NCBI GenBank assembly: GCA_031269415.1
Contig: JAISZF010000035.1
Coordinates: 1 to 5,712, forward strand
Length of the DNA stretch: 5,712 nt
Direction: 5' to 3'
From: Clostridiales bacterium
GTDB lineage: Bacteria; Bacillota; Clostridia; Lachnospirales; WQUN01
Positions 1 through 5,416 of this stretch are shown here, one piece after another; position 1 is the first letter of the stretch; every line of letters begins with the position of its first letter. The translations under genes were made by a program, and so were the position numbers. The notes beneath the pieces are model-generated. The model made no database searches, had not been told where the DNA came from, and saw only the letters and a list, made by a program, of their open reading frames with translations.

Positions 1-31
1 CGCGGGAGACGATCGCCTGTTCTAGATAAAT
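1..31. other. short downstream flank of the M23 gene, nothing identified
   Basis: These bases lie just past the stop codon of the M23 peptidase gene, which is transcribed leftward. I see no hairpin with a T-run on the minus strand here, so the ftsEX operon may continue beyond the window. In many clostridia an S41 (CtpA-type) protease gene follows, but nothing here shows that. Confidence 0.3.
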
Positions 32-1219
32 TTAAAAATTCAAATACGATTGCGGATTAACCGGCGACCCATTAATACGAACCTCAAAATGGCAATGAGG
101 ACCCGTGGAGTTGCCCGTACTCCCGGCAAGCGCGATGGAGTCGCCTTTGCCCACACTCTGACCCCCGCTGACCAGAAGGCGTGAATTATGACCGTACAGC
201 GTCGTGATCCCGTTTCCGTGGTCAATAATAACGGTATATCCGTATCCGCTCTTCCAGCTTGAGGTGATCACGACCCCGCTTTCGGCGGCCACGATAGACG
301 TGCCGTACGGCGCGGGTATATCCACGCCCGCGTGCTGCTCGCGCCGGCCGTTTACGGGATTGTACCTGACGCGGTACACGTCGCTGATCAGATACCTGCC
401 GGGCACGGGCCAAAGCATGCGGCCCGAATACGGTGAGGTATTGATAGTGGCGCTGGCGTACCCGCCTCCCGCCGCGGCCAGCCTGGCGGCGGCTTCGGCC
501 GCTTCCTTCTCCTTCTGTTTGATCAGCGCGACTATTTCATCTTCGGTCTCCTTAAGCGAGGCCATCTTTTCCTCATAAGATTTTTCGTCGCTGTCCAGCC
601 TATTATAAAGTTCCTGCTTACGCGCCAGCGTATCCTGAAGATCGTCCTGTTTATCCTCCCGCTCGGACGCCAATTGTTCCAAAGAGGTCTTTTGCTTATC
701 TATCTCGTTAAAGGTTTCCTCGGCAAGCACAGCGGTGCTGGTGAGTTTATTCAGCAAGGTTTTATCATTCTTGGCGATACGGTTTATGTATTCGACCCTA
801 TTGATAAAATCCGGAAAACTCTTAGCCTCAAATATAATGTCCAGGTAGCCGATTTTTCCGTTCTTATACATAAAATTGAGCCTCTGTTTAAGCAGCTCAT
901 ACTGCTCTTCACGATGCTCCTGGATCGCTTTCAGGTCCAGCTCCATTACATCCAGCTCGGCGCTTGTTCGGTTAAGGCGATCCGTTACGCGCAGCAGATC
1001 GTCGGTAGCCTTTGTCAGTTCCGCGTCTATTTGCTCCATTTCTATTTCCGTCTGATTCTTTTGCTTGGTTGTGACCTCCAATTGCTGCTGCGCGGCGCTC
1101 TGCTCGTTCTGAATCTCTTCCTGGCGTTTTTTCAGGTCGTCTATAGATTCCGCGCTGATACTGGCGGGAAAAAGCAAAACGGCGGCGGCGCAGCATATCA
1201 AGCGATAAACAATTCTCAT
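32..1219 (-). CDS. secreted coiled-coil M23 (LytM-type) peptidoglycan endopeptidase, FtsEX partner
   Basis: This 395-aa exported protein should cleave peptide cross-links in peptidoglycan. Residues 1-23 look like a signal peptide: basic start, hydrophobic AAAVLLF core, cleavage after ASISA. Residues about 24-250 are a long Q/E/K-rich coiled coil ending in an Ala-rich stretch and a Gly linker. Residues about 266-391 are the M23 domain, opened by WPVPG. The metal site is complete: H296 and D300 (HxxxD) and H377 as ligands, with H344 (LYGH) and H375 (HxH) as the catalytic histidines. It is therefore unlike E. coli EnvC, whose LytM domain is degenerate and only activates amidases. The plan resembles CwlO and PcsB, which FtsEX controls. 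The ATG follows AAGGGG by about 7 nt and lies 11 nt after the ftsX stop, so it is cotranscribed with ftsX. The family call is very secure; direct activation by FtsX is inferred. Confidence 0.95.
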   Translation of the reverse strand: MRIVYRLICCAAAVLLFPASISAESIDDLKKRQEEIQNEQSAAQQQLEVTTKQKNQTEIEMEQIDAELTKATDDLLRVTDRLNRTSAELDVMELDLKAIQEHREEQYELLKQRLNFMYKNGKIGYLDIIFEAKSFPDFINRVEYINRIAKNDKTLLNKLTSTAVLAEETFNEIDKQKTSLEQLASEREDKQDDLQDTLARKQELYNRLDSDEKSYEEKMASLKETEDEIVALIKQKEKEAAEAAARLAAAGGGYASATINTSPYSGRMLWPVPGRYLISDVYRVRYNPVNGRREQHAGVDIPAPYGTSIVAAESGVVITSSWKSGYGYTVIIDHGNGITTLYGHNSRLLVSGGQSVGKGDSIALAGSTGNSTGPHCHFEVRINGSPVNPQSYLNF

Positions 1220-1230
1220 TCAATTACCCC

Positions 1231-2130
1231 TTAAACGTTCAAGTAACGTCGTATAGATATCGTGCTGCCTACTATGCCGATTAACACCCCCACAGCGAAT
1301 AGCAGAGGCGTAAGCAGTGAAAATACATATGACTGGTTATGGAACAAAAAATCTATTACCGGCAGCGAATTAATCAAAAAATCCTTAACGGGGTTATATA
1401 GGGCGTACGCGCCGGCAAGCGGAATGACGGCGCCGAATATACCGATTATCATGCCCTCAACAATGAACGGACCCCGGATAAAGGCGTCGGTTGCGCCTAC
1501 GTACTTCATAATGTTAATCTCGGTCTTGCGGGTATTTACGGCGATACGTATGGTATTGAAAATAATCACCACGGAAATAACGCCCAACCCGGCTATAACC
1601 AGCGCGCCTACCACCCTGAGCAGGTTATTGACCGTCATCAGCGCGTTGGCGGCCTGCCTCCCGTGCTGAATGGTTTCAACGCCGTATTCCTTAAGCTCGT
1701 TCAGGTTGTTTTCAACATAATCCCAATGGCTTAAGCTGTCAATATCCAGAACCAGAGAGTTGGGCAGTGGGTTGTCCTTATCCAAGCCGTCCAGAATGTG
1801 CGCCGAGTCCTCGAGGTCGACTTTAAAGCGTTCTAGCGCTTCCCCCGACGAAATAAACTCCAGTTGTGTGACGAACGGTATTTGATTGACACGCCCTATC
1901 AAATCGTTAACCTCTTCTGTGGACATACCGTCTTCCAGATACACTGTAATACTCATCATGCTCTCCATTTGAATAAGCAGGTAATCGAGGTTGACGGCCA
2001 GGCAGAAAGAAATCGAAACCATAAAGAGGCAGGAGGATAACGTTATGATGGAGGCGGCGGACATCAGCCTGTTTTTTATCAGGCCGCGGAAAGCTTCCAT
2101 TATGGTGTAGCTGAAGCTTCTAAAATTCAT
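1231..2130 (-). CDS. ftsX: cell division protein FtsX (membrane subunit of FtsEX)
   Basis: FtsX is the permease-like partner of the FtsE ATPase. It does not transport; it passes ATP-driven conformational change across the membrane to a peptidoglycan hydrolase. With the ATG start it has 299 aa, a normal length. The N-terminus carries the family pattern EAFRGLIKNRLMS before TM1 (about 25-47). An extracellular domain follows (about 48-168) with the conserved NPLPNS segment at 120-125, then TM2 (about 171-195), TM3 (about 219-242) and TM4 (about 268-291). The cytoplasmic stretch NTIR...R-K-x-E-I...MKYVGAT (192-214) is the coupling region typical of FtsX. A GTG directly before the ATG (2131-2133) would add one residue. 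AAGGCGGG is a fair SD for either, and its 8-nt spacing favours the ATG. The gene start overlaps the end of ftsE by 11 nt, which suggests translational coupling. Confidence 0.97.
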   Translation of the reverse strand: MNFRSFSYTIMEAFRGLIKNRLMSAASIITLSSCLFMVSISFCLAVNLDYLLIQMESMMSITVYLEDGMSTEEVNDLIGRVNQIPFVTQLEFISSGEALERFKVDLEDSAHILDGLDKDNPLPNSLVLDIDSLSHWDYVENNLNELKEYGVETIQHGRQAANALMTVNNLLRVVGALVIAGLGVISVVIIFNTIRIAVNTRKTEINIMKYVGATDAFIRGPFIVEGMIIGIFGAVIPLAGAYALYNPVKDFLINSLPVIDFLFHNQSYVFSLLTPLLFAVGVLIGIVGSTISIRRYLNV

Positions 2131-2806
2131 CACGATACCCGCCTTTTTCGATATCGCGTACCAAATTTCCGTTTCGCAGAGTAATAACCCTCTTCTTCAT
2201 CTGATCCACAATGTCCTTGGCGTGAGTAGCCACCACCACTGTTGTGCCCCTGTCGTTGATATCTTCCAGTAAGGTCACAATATCCCACGCGGTATCGGGA
2301 TCCAGGTTACCCGTAGGCTCGTCCGCAAGCAAGAGCGGGGGTTTATTGACAATGGCGCGCGCCAGAGCCGTGCGCTGCTGCTCGCCCCCCGACAGTTGGT
2401 CAGGGTAAGCCTTGGCTTTGCGCTGCAGACCGACGAGAGCCAGAACAGACGGTACGCTGCGGCGGATATCGCGGTTGGACGCGCCCACGATCTGCATGGC
2501 GAACGCTACGTTCTCGTATATTGTCTTATTGGTGAGCAGCCTGAAATCCTGAAATACCACGCCCATGCGTCTGCGATAAAACGGCATCTGGCCGCGGGTA
2601 AGGGCGCTGAGGTCGTCGCCGTTTACGATGAGCTTACCCTCGGTTGGCGTAACCTCCCGCAGCAGCAGCTTAACAAGCGTCGTCTTGCCTGAGCCGCTGC
2701 TTCCGACCACAAATACAAATTCCCCGTCTTCTATGCGAAGCGATAAATGGTCTATGCCCTTCGCGCCGTTTTCATATATCTTTGTCAGGTTTTCCGCGAC
2801 TATCAT
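2120..2806 (-). CDS. ftsE: cell division ATP-binding protein FtsE
   Basis: This is the cytoplasmic ABC ATPase of the FtsEX complex; ATP hydrolysis here drives FtsX and, through it, the wall hydrolase. At 228 aa it has the usual FtsE length. All nucleotide-binding motifs are intact: Walker A GSSGSGKT (35-42), Q-loop Q86, signature LSGGEQQR (138-145), Walker B LLLADE (158-163) followed by PTGNLD, and switch histidine H195. The FQDFRLL segment (85-91) and the early VAENLTKIYENG segment are characteristic of FtsE among ABC proteins, and the adjoining ftsX confirms the assignment. It is first in the operon. The ATG follows AAGAGGT by 5 nt, a good SD. The transcript probably starts about 73 nt upstream from the TTGATT/TAAAAT promoter, beside a WalR-like box. 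Confidence 0.98.
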   Translation of the reverse strand: MIVAENLTKIYENGAKGIDHLSLRIEDGEFVFVVGSSGSGKTTLVKLLLREVTPTEGKLIVNGDDLSALTRGQMPFYRRRMGVVFQDFRLLTNKTIYENVAFAMQIVGASNRDIRRSVPSVLALVGLQRKAKAYPDQLSGGEQQRTALARAIVNKPPLLLADEPTGNLDPDTAWDIVTLLEDINDRGTTVVVATHAKDIVDQMKKRVITLRNGNLVRDIEKGGYRDEF

Positions 2807-2858
2807 AAAATACCTCTTTTATACGCTAATGTAGTATTTGGCGGCCCTTCCAGGATCT

Positions 2859-2886
2859 ATTACATAAAAATAACATATATATTACA
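2859..2886 (-). promoter_or_regulatory. WalR (YycF)-like box: three TGTWAH half-sites at 11-bp period
   Basis: Read on the minus strand, TGTAAT (2886-2881), TGTTAT (2875-2870) and TGTAAT (2864-2859) follow each other with exact 5-bp gaps. Known consensus: WalR of Bacillus and Staphylococcus binds two TGTWAH sites separated by 5 bp, and it controls wall hydrolase genes. The match to the consensus and the downstream hydrolase operon support the call. The box begins at the last base of the predicted -10 and covers about +1 to +20. If that promoter is the one used, this position suggests repression. The stretch is AT-rich, so chance is possible. Binding is inferred. Confidence 0.55.
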
Positions 2887-2914
2887 TTTTACCGCTTTCT
2901 TCTCCTAAAATCAA
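2886..2914 (-). promoter_or_regulatory. SigA-type promoter of the ftsE-ftsX-M23 operon
   Basis: On the minus strand, TTGATT (2914-2909) is separated by exactly 17 bp from TAAAAT (2891-2886), giving 4/6 and 5/6 matches to the consensus hexamers. The start site would be near 2879, leaving a leader of about 73 nt before ftsE. It is the best-spaced pair I found upstream of the operon. Confidence 0.55.
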
Positions 2915-3025
2915 CCCCGATGTGAATCCTAATGATAATTTAAGGCACGGATGAAGTCCGCGAGTCCGTTCGGTCATTAAATAGACAACTTTCTGAAATC
3001 TTTGACAAAAATGGATTTATTTTGC

Positions 3026-3054
3026 TTGAATCCCCATACAAATTATGTTAATAT
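3026..3054 (+). promoter_or_regulatory. extended -10 SigA-type promoter of the membrane-channel gene
   Basis: TTGAAT (3026-3031), a 17-bp spacer, then TAATAT (3049-3054), preceded by TG at 3046-3047 as an extended -10. Transcription should begin at about 3061, exactly where the structured leader begins with GAAAGGGG. That agreement between the predicted start and the RNA fold strengthens both calls. Confidence 0.55.
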
Positions 3055-3060
3055 AAAAAT

Positions 3061-3121
3061 GAAAGGGGATCGATCCATTAGAAGCACAAGCCGCTTATCG
3101 GCTTTTCTGATCCCCTCCTTT
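3061..3121 (+). promoter_or_regulatory. structured 5' leader, candidate cis-regulatory RNA of unknown class
   Basis: One long bulged hairpin can be drawn. Outer stem AGGGGATC (3064-3071) pairs with GATCCCCT (3109-3116). Middle stem AGAA (3080-3083) pairs with TTCT (3105-3108). Inner stem AAGCCG (3088-3093) pairs with CGGCTT (3099-3104) around the loop CTTAT. The three helices are continuous on the 3' strand, while the 5' strand has bulges of 8 nt (3072-3079) and 4 nt (3084-3087), as in a ligand- or protein-binding RNA. No T-run follows the outer stem, so it is not an intrinsic terminator. I do not recognise a known riboswitch consensus in it. Confidence 0.5.
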
Positions 3122-3149
3122 GCCGCGGATTGGCATTTACAGAAAGGAG
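3115..3149 (+). promoter_or_regulatory. anti-SD/SD pairing that could mask the channel gene RBS
   Basis: CTCCTTT (3115-3121) is perfectly complementary to AAAGGAG (3143-3149), the SD of the downstream gene, with a 21-nt loop. The same CTCCTTT also completes the upstream hairpin: AAAGG at 3062-3066 can pair with CCTTT at 3117-3121. The two states exclude each other, which is the logic of a translational expression platform. Confidence 0.5.
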
Positions 3150-3159
3150 TATGGCACGT

Positions 3160-4353
3160 ATGAGTTTTATTACGCAAATCCTGAATCCCATCATCAATTC
3201 TATCCCAACGGTGCTTCAATCGATTTTGCTCATTCTGTTGGGTATAGTAGTCGCGTTGGTGGTAAGGGGCGTCATCCTGAAAGTGGGCGGTAAACTGAAG
3301 TTTGAGGAAAAGTTGGATAAAATCGGTCTAAGTGAGGCCACCAGCAGTTCGCTCAAATTCCTGGCGAATTTTGCCGCCGTCCTTATCTTTATCCTGTTTG
3401 TGCCCGGAATACTCGGTCATCTTGGGTTAGAAACCGTAATCGCCCCGATAAATTCCATGATGACCAATCTGCTCTCGTACATACCTCAAATATTAGGCGC
3501 CGCCGTAATTCTGGCAGTGGGTTATTTTGTGGCGAGGATCATCAAACAGATTGTTACCGCGCTGCTGAAGAAAACCAAGCTGGACAGCCTTCAAGAGAAG
3601 CTGGGCGCGCAAACCTCTTTGGACAGCGCCAAATTCTCTGTCGGAATAGGCAATATTGTCTTTGCGCTCATTTTTATACCTATTGTTATTTCCGCGCTGG
3701 ACGTGCTGCGGATTTCATCTATCTCCCAGCCCGCCATCGGGATGCTGACCGCCATATTCAATATAATTCCCAATATCTTTGTGGCGATTATCCTGATTGG
3801 CGTAGGCATTATGATCGCCAAATTGGTTTATTCCGTTCTGTCCGGATTGTTGACAAGCATAGGAACCGATAACGCGGTTAAGAAGATTGTAAAAGCGGAT
3901 AACGCCGAGAAATTCTCATTAGTTAAGATTATAACGGAAGCGGTCAGGTTTATAATAATAATCCTGTTTACGGTGCAGGCTTTTAACGTCCTTAACCTGG
4001 ATTTCATGTCGAACGTGGGTGAGGTGATAGTATCCTATTTGCCTTCCCTGATCTTCGCGTTCGTGATCCTGATCGTGGGTTATCTCTTCGGCTCATGGCT
4101 GAAATCCGTGATCGATGAATCCACAAACAGCGGTAAAACAGGCTTCGCGGCTAAATCCGCTATCCTGGTTCTTACCGGGTTTATCATTCTGAATCAGCTC
4201 GGTTTCGCCATGGTTATCGTAAACACCGTATTTTTGATATTGATTGGAGCGCTCGCGCTGACTTTCGCGATTGCGTTCGGCGTAGGCGGCCGTGACTTTG
4301 CGGCTCGGCTCCTCAGCAAGGCGGAAGATAAACTGAGTGATAAGCAGAAGTAA
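3160..4353 (+). CDS. multi-pass membrane protein, mechanosensitive-channel 'conserved TM helix' family
   Basis: This 397-aa, very hydrophobic protein probably forms or modulates a tension-gated pore. Four copies of a helix with the pattern [IL]P-x(8-10)-[IL]-x-x-G-x-x-[IVF]-[AG] start at about P16, P109, P204 and P295. They are about 93 residues apart, and each is followed by a second hydrophobic helix. A last membrane helix ends in FAIAFGVGGRDFA (369-381), a motif shared with MscS-like proteins at the pore helix end. It stops 16 residues later with a charged tail, so the large MscS beta/vestibule domain is absent. It thus fits small CmpX-like members of the mechanosensitive family. ATG 3160 is chosen because AAAGGAG (3143-3149) lies 10 nt upstream. 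ATG 3151 is only 1 nt from that SD, and TTG 3130 lies upstream of it. Ion channel activity is inferred from family, not visible here. Confidence 0.88.
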   Translation: MSFITQILNPIINSIPTVLQSILLILLGIVVALVVRGVILKVGGKLKFEEKLDKIGLSEATSSSLKFLANFAAVLIFILFVPGILGHLGLETVIAPINSMMTNLLSYIPQILGAAVILAVGYFVARIIKQIVTALLKKTKLDSLQEKLGAQTSLDSAKFSVGIGNIVFALIFIPIVISALDVLRISSISQPAIGMLTAIFNIIPNIFVAIILIGVGIMIAKLVYSVLSGLLTSIGTDNAVKKIVKADNAEKFSLVKIITEAVRFIIIILFTVQAFNVLNLDFMSNVGEVIVSYLPSLIFAFVILIVGYLFGSWLKSVIDESTNSGKTGFAAKSAILVLTGFIILNQLGFAMVIVNTVFLILIGALALTFAIAFGVGGRDFAARLLSKAEDKLSDKQK

Positions 4354-4367
4354 TTTATCCTGAATTC

Positions 4368-4400
4368 AAGCCCTTATCTATAAATAGATAAGGGCTTTTT
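4368..4400 (+). terminator. intrinsic terminator after the membrane-channel gene
   Basis: Perfect 13-bp stem: AAGCCCTTATCTA (4368-4380) pairs with TAGATAAGGGCTT (4385-4397) around TAAA, and it runs into a T5 tract and ATATTTT. It begins 14 nt after the stop codon. The minus-strand side lacks a T-run, so it acts on rightward transcription only. Confidence 0.93.
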
Positions 4401-4410
4401 ATATTTTAAT

Positions 4411-4440
4411 TTGAAAAATAGGAACCATTCCGAATAATAC
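4411..4440 (+). promoter_or_regulatory. possible promoter of the amidase gene
   Basis: TTGAAA (4411-4416) is followed after 18 bp by TAATAC (4435-4440), a weak -10. CATAAT at 4442-4447 is a better -10 but lacks a spaced -35. I looked for SigE, SigG, SigH and SigK patterns and found none convincing. A promoter is expected here because a strong terminator precedes the gene. Confidence 0.25.
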
Positions 4441-4509
4441 ACATAATATGTGAATGAACGTTGTCCAAAAAAGCGCGTTCAAAAGTACAAAACCAGGAGG
4501 AAGAGACAA

Positions 4510-5049
4510 ATGAAAATTGAAGATCGCTTGTTAACACCGGGTGTATCACACGGCAGGAGCGGCAGAAGTATGGTTCCCAAAGGGGTTGTGGTGCATTATG
4601 TCGCGAATCCCGGTTCCAGCGCCTTGGCGAACAGGAATTATTTTGAAAACGGTTCTGGAGGCGCGGGGGTTTCGGCGCACTATATCATTGGGCTTAACGG
4701 CGAAATCCTTCGCTGTGTGCCCGATACCGAACGCGCGGTGCACGCGGGCAAGTCATACGGGCTGGCTTGGAATGAAATGGCCAAAACCAATAATTCCAGG
4801 TTGATAGGAATAGAGTGCTGCCACCCCGCGATTGATGGCAAATTCAACAGCCACACCATAGACAGCTTGGTCGAATTGGCTGCCGATCTATGCAAACGCT
4901 ATAAGCTGGATCCATTAAAAGATGTCTACAGACATTATGATGTGTGCGGGAAGATGTGTCCCTTGTATTACGTCAACCACGCGAGTGATTGGAACGTTAT
5001 GAAGAATAAAATAAAAGCTATGTACGACCGGATAATGATTAGTACGTAA
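4510..5049 (+). CDS. N-acetylmuramoyl-L-alanine amidase, T7-lysozyme/PGRP type (Amidase_2)
   Basis: This 179-aa zinc amidase cuts the bond between N-acetylmuramic acid and L-alanine in peptidoglycan. The active site matches phage T7 lysozyme in residue and spacing: zinc ligands H29, H142 and C150, with Y58 and K148 as the catalytic pair. The offsets of 29 residues (H to Y), 6 (H to K) and 8 (H to C) are identical to T7 H17/Y46 and H122/K128/C130. The conserved VANPGSSA...NRNYFE segment (31-46) is typical of Gram-positive and prophage members. There is no signal peptide, wall-binding repeat or membrane helix, so it is probably cytoplasmic until released, as with endolysins, or used in a sporulation or recycling role. 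ATG 4510 is chosen because AGGAGG (4495-4500) lies 9 nt upstream; the in-frame GTG at 4450 has no SD. Family call secure, cellular role open. Confidence 0.94.
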   Translation: MKIEDRLLTPGVSHGRSGRSMVPKGVVVHYVANPGSSALANRNYFENGSGGAGVSAHYIIGLNGEILRCVPDTERAVHAGKSYGLAWNEMAKTNNSRLIGIECCHPAIDGKFNSHTIDSLVELAADLCKRYKLDPLKDVYRHYDVCGKMCPLYYVNHASDWNVMKNKIKAMYDRIMIST

Positions 5050-5086
5050 ACCTTCCGGCCGCAAAGACAAATTTACAGGATAGCAG

Positions 5087-5245
5087 ATGATTATACTGAA
5101 TGTGATTATTAACGCCTTCGGTATCATAATACCGGTTTTGTTTATCAGCACTATATATATTTTCGCCGCCTTTCAGCTCATCAGGCTGGGGATGAATTTC
5201 CTGAAATACGCTGAAACGGAAATTCGTGTGCAATCGCTGAATTGA
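5087..5245 (+). CDS. small single-span membrane protein, unrecognised
   Basis: A 52-codon frame begins at ATG 5087 with AGGA (5077-5080) 6 nt upstream, 37 nt after the amidase stop and with no terminator between, so it is probably cotranscribed with the amidase. Residues 1-34 are strongly hydrophobic (MIILNVIINAFGIIIP, then a second half with YIFAAF) and form one or at most two membrane segments. The tail (35-52) is amphipathic and mixed-charge (LGMNFLKYAETEIRVQ). Position beside an endolysin-like amidase makes a holin-like or regulator role conceivable, but holins usually precede the endolysin, and no family is recognised. The frame may originally have been longer: a second open frame, shifted by one base, overlaps and continues past its stop. 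Confidence 0.55.
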   Translation: MIILNVIINAFGIIIPVLFISTIYIFAAFQLIRLGMNFLKYAETEIRVQSLN

Positions 5246-5349
5246 TTAAAGCTATTGACGAGCCAAAATCGCTGTGTGTTATTATTAAGGACACAAAGGG
5301 AAAAAATATATTCGGAATAGCGGAGGTGACTCAAATGAAAGGCACATAG
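5242..5349 (+). CDS. possible coupled mini-gene or frameshifted tail of the preceding small protein
   Basis: TTG 5242 overlaps the TGA stop of the preceding frame (TTGA) and opens 35 codons ending at TAG 5347-5349. The same frame is open back to 5215, adding about nine upstream codons. The product is charged and globular-looking (IKAIDEPKSLCVIIKDTKGK, then NIFGIAEVTQ), unlike random translation. Two readings fit: a translationally coupled small protein, or the C-terminal part of the 5087 gene separated by a one-base indel between about 5215 and 5242. In the second case the intact gene would encode a membrane anchor plus a small soluble domain of roughly 87 aa. No independent SD precedes the TTG. 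I do not recognise a family. Confidence 0.28.
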   Translation: MIKAIDEPKSLCVIIKDTKGKNIFGIAEVTQMKGT

Positions 5350-5371
5350 GAAGTTTAGACCAAAATAAAAC

Positions 5372-5410
5372 AAAAAACAAATAAAAAATAATAAAAAATA
5401 ATAAAAAATA
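5372..5410. repeat. phased A6 tracts / 10-bp tandem repeat (predicted bent DNA)
   Basis: The decamer ATAAAAAATA occurs three times in perfect tandem (5381-5410). With the preceding A-run, A6 tracts start at 5372, 5383, 5393 and 5403, that is at 10-11 bp spacing. A-tracts repeated at the helical period are known to bend DNA. TAATAT at 5409-5414 could serve as a -10 box just downstream, with the A-tracts in the UP-element position. The repeat could also vary in copy number by slippage. Confidence 0.7.
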
Positions 5411-5416
5411 ATATTT

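Larger units (their letters stand above)
2807..3060. other. divergent intergenic region between ftsE and the membrane-channel gene
   Basis: No gene is supported here. The left half holds the ftsE leader (AT-rich), its WalR-like triple box and its promoter; the right end holds the promoter of the rightward gene. The middle (about 2920-3000) has a short direct repeat AGTCCG at 2955-2960 and 2963-2968 inside a GC-richer patch, with no clear hairpin or known motif. A perfect TTGACA occurs at 3002-3007 without a matching -10 box. Confidence 0.6.

Noticed and set aside
674..1234. 186-codon open frame antisense to the M23 gene coiled coil
   Set aside because: It lies wholly opposite a gene with clear signal peptide, coiled coil and catalytic domain. 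Its product is a Leu/Phe/Gln-rich reverse reading of Glu/Lys/Gln codons, and no SD of note precedes it.
2944..2975. Resemblance of GATGAAGTCCGCGAG to a hammerhead ribozyme core
   Set aside because: The stem II arm does not close (GTCC is followed by TCCG, not GGAC), and the GAAA box is absent.
3002..3007. Perfect -35 hexamer TTGACA
   Set aside because: No acceptable -10 lies 16-18 bp downstream (CTTGAA occupies the place). The pair TTGAAT/TAATAT fits spacing and has an extended -10.
3088..3106. Inner hairpin AAGCCG/CGGCTT followed by TTTTCT as an intrinsic terminator or attenuator
   Set aside because: The T-run is only four bases, two of them inside the stem, and is interrupted by C. The SD-masking model explains the leader better.
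3061..3121. c-di-AMP (ydaO), fluoride, glutamine and c-di-GMP riboswitch identities
   Set aside because: The leader is too short for ydaO, and I could not find the conserved core sequences of the others. The class is left open.
4450..4509. Upstream GTG start extending the amidase by 20 residues
   Set aside because: There is no SD before the GTG, the extension is Lys/Arg-rich and not signal-peptide-like, and AGGAGG sits correctly before ATG 4510.
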